A stretch of 64,000 nt of DNA, from NCBI RefSeq assembly GCF_027579695.1, contig NC_083582.1:29970464-30034463 (forward strand). The letters run 5' to 3'. The translations under genes were made by a program, and so were the position numbers. The DNA is from Neoarius graeffei (lineage: Eukaryota > Chordata > Actinopteri > Siluriformes > Ariidae). Position 1 is the stretch's first letter. The number at the start of each line of letters is the position of its first letter. The notes beneath the pieces were generated by a model, which saw nothing but the letters and a program-made list of their open reading frames with translations, searched no databases and was not told the DNA's origin. This document shows positions 57,420 to 64,000 of this stretch, one piece after another.

Positions 57420-57740
57420 TGTTTATATCCTGGTTGAAGCTGCTAGCTGGTAGCCCAGAGCTAGTCTGGTGGTAGCAAAATGCTGGGGGCCTGGGTCGGA
57501 CCTGGTGTTAGCAGCCAGCCAAAAAGCCAATTATTAGTTGGTGGTCACTGCTAGCTAGATGCCTGGAACCAACCTGGATGAAGCTTCTTTGAGCCTGGGT
57601 CTGGCCTGGTGGTAGCTGCTAGCAGGGAGTCTGGATCCAGCCTGAAAATGGCTACTAGCTAGCAGAATAGCTAGCTATTGTAGCCACTAGCAGGGAGCAT
57701 GGATCCATCCTGGTGGTAGCTTCTAGCTGCTAGCTGAATG
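57420..57740 (-). repeat. LINE 5' UTR subrepeats
   Basis: Imperfect units built on GGTGGTAGCTGCTAGC, GCCTGGGTCTGGCCTGG and GGATCCAGCCTG recur three to four times. Such arrays in LINE 5' UTRs often act as internal promoters (family knowledge). This is inferred for this copy. Confidence 0.5.
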
Positions 57741-58049
57741 TTCTTTCTTCCAAAATGCTTACTGAGAGTAATTCCTCTTAATCAAGATCACCAATGTGAA
57801 AACTGGAGAACTTGTGAAGTAGAAAAAGTCACATATATTTGCAGAGATTACTTTGTTGTACTTGCACTACTGCTGCTCTCACTGCTGCTCTGCTCTGCTC
57901 TGGTGTTTGCATGGACAACGCTAGTTGTGCAGGAATAAAACTTTACATTAAACAGGCTTAAACTGAGTACATTTTATTGGAACTACAAAAACAACTAGGC
58001 TGCATTTCCGCAGAGAAAATGCAAAGTGTGCTTGCTGAGCTGTAGCAGA

Positions 58050-58600
58050 ACAGCTATCATGCTAGTGTGCTAAAAGCTAGCATGCCAACATGCTAATGCC
58101 AACATGCTAACAACTAGCATGCTAACAGTTAGCATACTAACATGCTAACAGCTAGCATACTAACATGTTAATGCTAACATGCTAATAGATAACATGCTAA
58201 CAGCTAGCATTCTACCATGCTAATGATTAACATGCTATTTGTTAAAATTCTAACACTTTAAGGCTAATATGCTGACAGCTATCATGCTAACAGCTAACAG
58301 GCTAATATGCTAATGGATAGTATGTTAACTTTTAGTATGCTAACATGCTGAGGGTGACATGCTAACAGTTAGCATGCTAACATGCTCAGGCGACCTTGCT
58401 AACAGCAAACATGCAAACTCTGCATGCTACCATGCTAATCCTAACATGTTAACAGCTCTCATGATAACATGCTAATGGTGAACATGCTAACAACTCACGA
58501 GCTAACAGCAGGCATGATATCGTAATGGGTAATATGCTAACAGCTAGCATGGTAACACGTGAATGCTTATATGCTAATTGCTATCGTGTGCATGTAAGTA
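58050..58600. repeat. CATGCTAACAGCTAG minisatellite
   Basis: More than 20 degenerate copies of GCTAACATGCTAACAGCTAGC-like words with interspersed ATGCTAATG units. It is highly enriched in the palindromic words GCTAGC and GCATGC and may form hairpins. Confidence 0.9.
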
Positions 58601-58739
58601 TTCCTAATAAAGTGGCCATTGAGTTGAAGTTGATTTGCTGTCAAAGTCTCAAATGAGCAAATCCTTGCCAAATGCATCATCACCTATGGGGGAAGGGAGG
58701 AATGACTCAGGCAAGCTTCCATTGATTAGCGGCAAAATG

Positions 58740-59310
58740 GAGAAAAAAATGGACGGATGAAAGGCAAGACAAAGATGAGTGCGGGTCAGAACTGATATCA
58801 TGTGTGTGATAGGTGATTTGGCCTGAGGTGCCATATGAAGTTTGCTGGATGTGTGGTGAAGTGTTACTGAGCAAAACTCCATTCATTTGAATGGGGCCAA
58901 AAATCAATGGAAGCCTATGGAGGTAAAAAGAGATGCGTGGAAACCAAGGAAAAGACGAGTGCAAGTCTCAGATGAGCTGATGGATCTGTGCAGGGACTTG
59001 GCCTGAGGCATCAAGTGAAGTTTCTTGAAGTTTGGTCACTTGGTTAAAAAAATTGATGGAGAGTGAAAGTTTTTCTCCTGAAACACCATTCATTTTCAAT
59101 GGGGCCAAAAATCAATGCAAGCCTTAGGAGGAAAAGGGGATGAGCAAAAAGAAAGGAAAAATATGAGTGCGGGTCAGAACCGATTGCATGTATGTGTCGA
59201 GGGAGTTGGCCTGAAGTACCACATGAGGTTTGGTGCATCTGCGATGGAGCGTGTCCGAGTAGGATGATTCGATTCATGAGCCCTATTCATTCTCTATGGG
59301 AAAAAAAACA
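58740..59310. repeat. Three-unit tandem array of about 190 bp
   Basis: Each unit contains GGCCTGAGG/GGCCTGAAG.A-CCA-ATGAAGTTTG, then CCATTCATTT.AATGGGGCCAAAAATCAAT, and an AAAAGA.GAGTGCGGGTCAGA-like part. The units lie at about 58810-58930, 58985-59150 and 59205-59310. Unit 3 is truncated. Confidence 0.75.
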
Positions 59311-59968
59311 AAAGAAAAATGACAAGAACAAGATAACGGGCACGTTGATCCAAAAGCTGTATACAAGCACACTACACCACTTCAAGCCAGACGTCTCAGA
59401 GTTGGAACGGTGTCTCTATCTCGAACGCCCTAGGAGGAGGAGTGGATCCAAAAAACGTGTCGGAATAAGGCAGAATAAGTAAACTTAAGAAGAACTTGTG
59501 TGCTTGAGCAAGCACACTAATTACATAATCAATAATACAACTTCACTGACATCTACTTTTTTCATCCTCCTCCTCCTGGTGCTGAATTCAAGCTGCCACT
59601 TGTAAAAATGCAAAATGTGAACAGCACTCTAGAGCCAGTGTTTGGTTTGTCCACTCTGGGCTACTATAGAAACATGGTGGCACATTACAGGTTCTGTGGA
59701 AGAGGATCCGCTCCATATGCATGGAGATATATGAACAGCCTATTCTAAGCTGATGAAAACACAATGATTAGTAGCTACAGGTTATTATACACTAATGAAA
59801 ACATTAAGAATACTACATTTAATTTCTCCTAATACAGGGGTTCTCAACCTTTTGCAACCTGGGCCCCACCAAAGCTGGTTCATTGCAGTTGGGGGCCCCT
59901 CTTCTCGCCCCCCCCCCCCCAACACACTCACCCGCAGTGACGCCACCCGACCTACAGCACCTTATATC

Positions 59969-59972
59969 GACC

Positions 59973-60017
<45 letters not shown>

Positions 60018-60075
60018 CCCTGGGCTAGATTATTATTATTATTATTATTATTATCATTATTATTATTATTAGTAG
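59969..60075. repeat. (GATA)n and (ATT)n microsatellites
   Basis: GATA units at 59969-60016 are followed by ATT units at 60028-60075. A second, longer ATT field lies at 60290-60430. All are inside the hAT element. Confidence 0.95.
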
Positions 60076-60326
60076 TAGTAGCAATAGCAGCAGTAGTAGC
60101 ATTATCCATTCCATAGAAATACATAGGCCTATTATCATTATTAGGCTATTGTTATAATTGGCAGTAGCACCACATTTCTAATCTGCTTTCGGGCATTATT
60201 ATAATTATAATTATTATAATTATTATTATTATTATGGCCTATTATCATTACTAAGCTGTTGGCAGTAGTACAAGACTTATGTTCTTTCAGGCATTATTAT
60301 TATTATTATTATTATTGCTGTTGTTG

Positions 60327-60382
<56 letters not shown>

Positions 60383-60550
60383 GCTATTATTATTATTAGG
60401 CATCATTATTATTATTATTATTATTATTAGTGTTTTTATTAGGTATTTTATTAGGCTTATCATTAGCTGGCTATTGATATCATTGGGAATTGGGACCAGG
60501 CGTGAATTTAGGTTTTACTTTTTACTGTGCCTTTGTGATCCGCATTTGCG

Positions 60551-61159
60551 TTAATGCGAGACCTGAGCCTGCTTTGCCTTACAAAGATCCTCAATTCTTG
60601 GCGAAATGTTTGACAAGCACAGTCTCAAGTCATCCTCAATTTGCGCACGATTGCGATATTTCGTTTTGAGCGCAGTCATTTTTGAAAATCCTGCCTCACA
60701 CAAGTAGGTCGATGCGAATGGGATGAGCAGTTTCAAGGCTACGTCACACAGTTGCGGGTACTCCTGCATCAATGCTGCCCAGAATGTCGAAAGAGGGCAT
60801 GAGGTGAAGACTGCCTTAAGTCTACTGTCACTCTTCAGCTCAATAAGCTGTTCCTGCATGTCAACTGGAAGTTCGTCAGCAGTACACACAAATGGATCTC
60901 GAACCCACGCAAAAGAGCGATAATCCTCTGTGAAGTATGCCGCAAACTGTTTTCTCATTACCGACAGGTGCTCTGACGCTGCTTGAAAGACAGATGAGAA
61001 ATCGTGGGAAGTGCCTGCATTACTGATAAAGTCTGCAAGGCTTGGGAACATATCACAGTTCCCCCGACTGATGCGGCCACACACACAAGATTTTATGATA
61101 GATTGATGATAGATTTTATAATAGTATTGATTTGTATGTAATAGTCCAATGTCCTGCAT
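60551..61159 (-). pseudogene. hAT transposase C-terminal fragment
   Basis: An open frame of 202 codons contains FPSLADFISNAGTSHDFSSV, AAYFTEDYRSFAWVRDPF and DMQEQLIELKSDSRLK. It ends with the hATC run LKLLIPFASTYLCEAGFSKM, TALKTKYRNRAQIEDDLRLC and LSNISPRIEDLCK. It resembles ZBED5/FAM200-type Charlie transposases. The N-terminal BED finger and catalytic DDE parts are absent from the element. Confidence 0.85.
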
Positions 61160-61535
61160 TTTGACATGGGTAAATGTGTTGCATCTGCTTAGCTACTATA
61201 GCCTGTTAGCCCCAGATTTTTTTTTTCCTCCATACATGAAGCCTACTCGCGACCCCCCTGGAGTACCTCCGCGCCCCACCAGGGGGGCGCGCCCCCCCGG
61301 TTGAGAACCACTGTCCTAATAGATAAATCCTGTAAATCTTGCATAGTGCACCTTTAAGTAATCTGAGCTCCCCATTAAGTTTATGCAAGTAATCTGTGAG
61401 TAGATCACACCTCTGAGGTTTACCAAGTGTCAGAACCACAAGCCAGGATGAAACAAGGAGCATCCATAAATACATCAGAAAGATGAATGAATGAACTGGT
61501 AAGAGAGTGCCTCAGGCAGCAGAAGACTGAATGAT

Positions 61536-62300
61536 GTGGATGAAGAGGAAAAATCATGGAAGACCAAGCCCCTCCATGGGCTAAATCATCAAAAGAAAGA
61601 GGAAGTGTTTGACATCAAGAAGTCTTACCAGTGGCAAGAGAAGGTGGGCTTGAAGGACAGCACAGAGGATCTGATCATTGCAGCACAAGAACAGGCTCTA
61701 AGCACAAGGTCCAGAGGCAGGTGTCTACCACAATAGACAGGACCCAAAGTGCAGGCTGTGCAAAGATGCCTCTGAAACAGTCCAGCACATAGTAGCAAGG
61801 TGTAAGATGCAAGCCAGGACAACGTACACAGAGGCATAACCAAGTGGCTGGTTTAGTGTACAGAAATTTCTGTGCTGAGTATGGACTTGGAGGTCCCCAA
61901 GTTCCAGTGGGACATACCATCAAAAGTGGTTGAGGACAGAGCTAAGATCCTGTTGGCTTCAAGTTCCAGACTGACAAGCAAGTGCTGGCTAACCAACCAG
62001 ACATGGTGGTGGTAGAGCGGGAAGAGGGTAGTTGTACTGTAGATAGCAATCCCAGCTGAAAACAACATCAGGCAGAAGTAGCATGAGAAGATCTAGAAGT
62101 ACCAGGGACTGAAAGAACAACTGGAACAGGTGTGGAAGTTAAAGTCCAAAGTGGTCCAAATGGTGAGAGGAGTATTTTGGGGCTGTAACCCACAAACTGG
62201 GAGAGTGGCTTCAGCAGATTCTAGGTACAACTGAGGTCTTAGTCCTATGAACAGTTAAGAGACTGCACAGAACCCTCAAACTCCCAGTTCTCTTGGAGAG
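61536..62300 (+). pseudogene. LINE C-terminus with CCHC finger and restriction-like endonuclease motif
   Basis: Translated in changing frames the sequence reads KKSYQWQEKVGLKDSTEDLI and AAQEQALSTRS, then KCRLCKDASETVQHIVARC. That last run is a C-x2-C-x8-H-x4-C finger. It continues with YRNFCAEYGLEVPKFQWD, NQPDMVVVEREE and IAIPAENNIRQK. The finger followed by a PD...D block is the layout of restriction-like-endonuclease LINEs (R2/R4/NeSL groups), not of the APE-type LINEs elsewhere in the window. It is strongly decayed, with several frame changes. Confidence 0.6.
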
Positions 62301-62474
62301 AACCTGAGCCCTGAGCGTGAGGAAGACAAATACTACCCCCTACAAAGGGGTGAGAGGGAAGTTTGTTATATAAATATATAAAAAAATATTCTCCCACCCC
62401 CTCTTGTGAGGGGTAATGTGTCTTCAAGCTCAGGTCTGCTAAAAGAGGCCTGGGAGTTACACACTGTTCAAAAC

Positions 62475-62615
62475 TCACAACTGACAGGGGCCTTTGTGTG
62501 GAGTTTGCATGTTCTCCCCATGTCTGCATGGGTTTCCTCTGGGTGCTCTGGTTCCCCCCCCCCCCCCCCCCCACAGTTCAAAGACATGCAGATTAGGTAA
62601 ACTACCCAGCCACTA
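62475..62615 (+). repeat. SINE fragment
   Basis: The central SINE part, from GGGGCCTTTGTGTGGAGTTT to AAAGACATGCAGATTAGGT, is truncated on both sides. It contains a C-run at 62557-62572 replacing the normal TTTCCCCCAC. Confidence 0.8.
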
Positions 62616-62641
62616 GGGTTGTACAAGGCAGTGCGTACTAA

Positions 62642-63355
62642 GGCCAAATTTACATTAGACCGTATCTGTCTCGTTTTCTTCGCGGATGCACTGTCTGTTT
62701 ACATTAAAACGCCTGGAAACGCCGGGAAACGGGAATTCGCCAGGGTCCACGTATTCAATCCAGATCGTGTCTGGTCCGGTGCTGTGTAAACATTGAGAAT
62801 ACGCGGATACGCTGTGCTGAGCTCTAGCTGGTGTCGTCATTGGACAACGTCACTGTGAGATCCACCTTCCTGATTCGCTGGCGTTGGTCATGTGATGCGA
62901 CTGCTGAAAAACGGCGTGGACTTCCGCCTTGTATCACCTTTCATTAAAAAGTATAAAAGTATGAAAATACTGCAAATACTGATGCAAATACTGCCCATTG
63001 TGTAGTTATGATTGTCTTTAGGCTTGCCATCCTTCCACTTGCAAGTGGTAAGTGACGCGCATGCCCGACATGCACTGAGATCACACACACAGCGGCTCAG
63101 TCCCGAATCACAGCTCGTGCGCTCCACTCGCGCGCTCTGTGAGCTGCGCAGGGCCGGAGTGCGCACCCTCCAGAGGGCACTCGCTGTTCAGGGCGGAGTG
63201 ATTTGGAGCGCAGGATGCCTGCGGAGCCGAGCGTATCCGTGTATTGGCGTTGCTGTGTGCACGCGAATCGTGTATTGGCGTTGCTGTGTGCACACTAATC
63301 GTTTTAAAAACGTTAATCTGATGATCCACTGATACAGTCTAATGTAAACCCCACC
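62642..63355. mobile_element. PIF/Harbinger-like MITE, copy 2 (reverse of 4600-5290)
   Basis: The ends are GGCCAAATTTACATTAGACC and AATGTAAACCCCACC. The flanks are TAA on the left and TTA on the right, so one side of the duplication has mutated. The interior matches 4600-5290 in reverse complement over about 690 bp, including GGATGCCTGCGGAGCC and GAGTGCGCACCCTCCAGAGG. Confidence 0.82.
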
Positions 63356-63912
63356 TTAGTGCTGGTCCCAAGTCCAGATAGATAAAAGGCCTAGTGTAAG
63401 GTTAACCATGAGCTAAACTGGTTACTAACCTTCTGAAAATAAAGTCTCATAAAAATGTTCACCACTTGAAGATAAACTTCATATCTTTGTGCCACTAAGT
63501 AAGAGTTATGTATACACATCCACAAAAAATATGCAAGTCAAAAGAATTTTAATTTTGAACTGGTTCCCCATTTTGACAATGTGCATCAAGTCAGTGGGAA
63601 AACATTGACGATATTGGAAAATATGTGACTCAGGTCCAAGATGTATTTCATATGAAAAATGAGTTTTTCAAAACAAGATAAACTGCATATCTTCAAGCCA
63701 ACATGTAATTATTTTTATTACATAGACACATTCACAAACAAAAGCTATGCATGTTAATCCAAACAATTCATCAATATCCTGACAAGTGAAGGCATTAGAA
63801 AATGTTACAAACTACATCCAGGATATTGAGTATGAAAAAATGTGAGCGGTATATTTACCAGTAAAACATGTGTCTATATAATAAATATACATTACTACTT
63901 ATGGTGGTCCTT
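63356..63912. other. Unassigned sequence at the right edge
   Basis: AT-rich, no recognised repeat. On the minus strand an AATAAA lies near 63718, which could serve the short minus-strand frame at 63913-64000. Confidence 0.35.
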
Positions 63913-64000
63913 CTAAGTAGATGATGTTTCCACTCCATCAGTCTGTTTCTTCCAGACTTCTTTGCGGTGTTCATAAGAATGTTGGTGGCTAAGGAGACCA
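63913..64000 (-). other. Possible 3'-terminal coding exon, partial
   Basis: From the window edge the minus strand stays open for 28 codons and reads GLLSHQHSYEHRKEVWKK, then QTDGVETSST and TAG (63915-63913). L-x2-H with H-x3-H could be the end of a C2H2 zinc finger. It may be a neighbouring gene's last exon or chance. It is too short to name. Confidence 0.2.

Larger units (their letters stand above)
52782..57900 (-). mobile_element. Nearly full-length LINE with two ORFs, minus strand, in rbp3 intron 2
   Basis: From 5' to 3' on the minus strand it has a 5' UTR with CTAGCTG-type subrepeats (57420-57740), ORF1 (57378-56473), ORF2 in pieces (56419-53148), a 3' UTR, and an end with GGATCCTTTAATAAAATAAA. 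A SINE (55266-55635) interrupts ORF2 after the endonuclease. ORF2 has about two stops and two frameshifts, and the catalytic YADD reads YAAD. The L1-like ORF1 and the EN-RT order suit the CR1/Daphne/Crack-like group. The 5' border is approximate. Confidence 0.85.
58025..59518. mobile_element. Helitron2-like non-autonomous element with tandem arrays
   Basis: Perfect 12-bp inverted termini, AGTGTGCTTGCT at 58025-58036 and AGCAAGCACACT at 59507-59518. The right terminus forms half of a hairpin (8-bp stem GTGTGCTT/AAGCACAC, loop GAGC) and is followed by AA, giving CTAA before T. The interior is two arrays: CATGCTAAC units (58050-58600) and three copies of a roughly 190-bp unit (58740-59310). This layout is like non-autonomous Helitron2 (HINE) elements, but no Rep/helicase is present, so the class is inferred. 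Confidence 0.5.
59835..61313 (-). mobile_element. hAT element (Charlie-like) with transposase C-terminus
   Basis: The ends CAGGGGTTCTCAACC and GGTTGAGAACCACTG are inverted repeats. The 8-bp duplication TCCTAATA flanks it at 59827-59834 and 61314-61321. The minus-strand frame 61159-60551 encodes the end of a hAT transposase. The rest of the gene is replaced by long ATT, GATA and related microsatellites (59969-60075, 60290-60430). It is inserted near the right end of the TTAA MITE. Confidence 0.92.
52440..61353. mobile_element. TTAA-flanked (piggyBac-type) MITE spread over 8.9 kb by nested insertions
   Basis: The left end AGGTGCACTATGTAGGATTT and the complement of the right end AGGTGCACTATGCAAGATTT are inverted repeats. 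They are flanked by TTAA at 52436-52439 and 61354-61357. The MITE's own sequence remains at 52440-52780 and at about 59525-59834 plus 61322-61353 (CTAGAGCCAGTGTTTGGTTT, GGGCTACTATAGAAACATGG). The rest belongs to a LINE, a Helitron2-like element and a hAT element. TTAA targets are typical of piggyBac. No transposase is present. Confidence 0.8.

Noticed and set aside
57738-57938. 66-codon frame with a leucine-rich hydrophobic stretch
   Set aside because: It lies at the 5' end of the LINE in CTG-rich repeat DNA. A membrane protein is not supported.
60279-60554. Frame of repeated isoleucine and leucine
   Set aside because: Product of an ATT microsatellite.

Overview
The window is nuclear DNA from a ray-finned fish, almost certainly a teleost. 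Three vertebrate genes lie on the + strand in the order gdf10 (36110-38706), gdf2/BMP9 (43411-45091) and the 5' part of rbp3/IRBP (from 50766). This neighbourhood is conserved in vertebrates. The surrounding DNA is packed with fish-type transposons: Tc1 elements, hAT, PIF/Harbinger-like and TTAA-type MITEs, tRNA-derived SINEs and several LINE families. The SINE tails and Tc1 load would suit a catfish-like ostariophysan, but that is only an inference. I recognise no tRNA, rRNA, CRISPR or LTR element.

Layout. 1-4076: MITEs, a tandem duplication and unassigned sequence. 4079-8867: one 1.56 kb Tc1 copy swollen to 4.8 kb by three insertions with TAA/TTA target duplications. 9489-13519: SINEs, including a SINE inside a DNA element inside a SINE. 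13551-15049: probable hAT derivative with a BED-finger remnant. 15060-25240: an old minus-strand LINE split by a Tc1 element (17230-22607), which is itself split by a nearly intact plus-strand LINE (17744-21516), and by unassigned repeat DNA. 25240-30872: a dispersed repeat carrying a Tc1, a hAT-like MITE, and another Tc1. 31415-34865: a hAT derivative with two transposase exons, hit by a second copy of the 17230 Tc1 family. 34886-35600: a LINE 3' end containing a perfect 80-bp palindrome.

The host genes follow. gdf10 has three exons coding for 425 aa, gdf2 has two exons coding for 402 aa, and rbp3 contributes exon 1, exon 2 and the start of intron 2. gdf10 and gdf2 are secreted TGF-beta family ligands with full seven-cysteine domains. 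rbp3 is a secreted photoreceptor-matrix retinoid-binding protein and has two mirrored TAAT-N3-ATTA homeodomain sites just upstream. The three genes are neighbours by ancestry and do not form a pathway.

From 52267 to the end (at least 11.7 kb) the window is rbp3 intron 2 or later sequence. It holds a TTAA-flanked MITE stretched to 8.9 kb by a LINE (carrying a SINE), a Helitron2-like element and a hAT element. A LINE fragment with a restriction-like endonuclease motif and a second copy of the 4600 MITE follow. I found no wholly new molecular system. The most useful leads are the rbp3 promoter sites, the very large rbp3 intron 2, the 80-bp palindrome, and a nonsense codon shared by two Tc1 copies.
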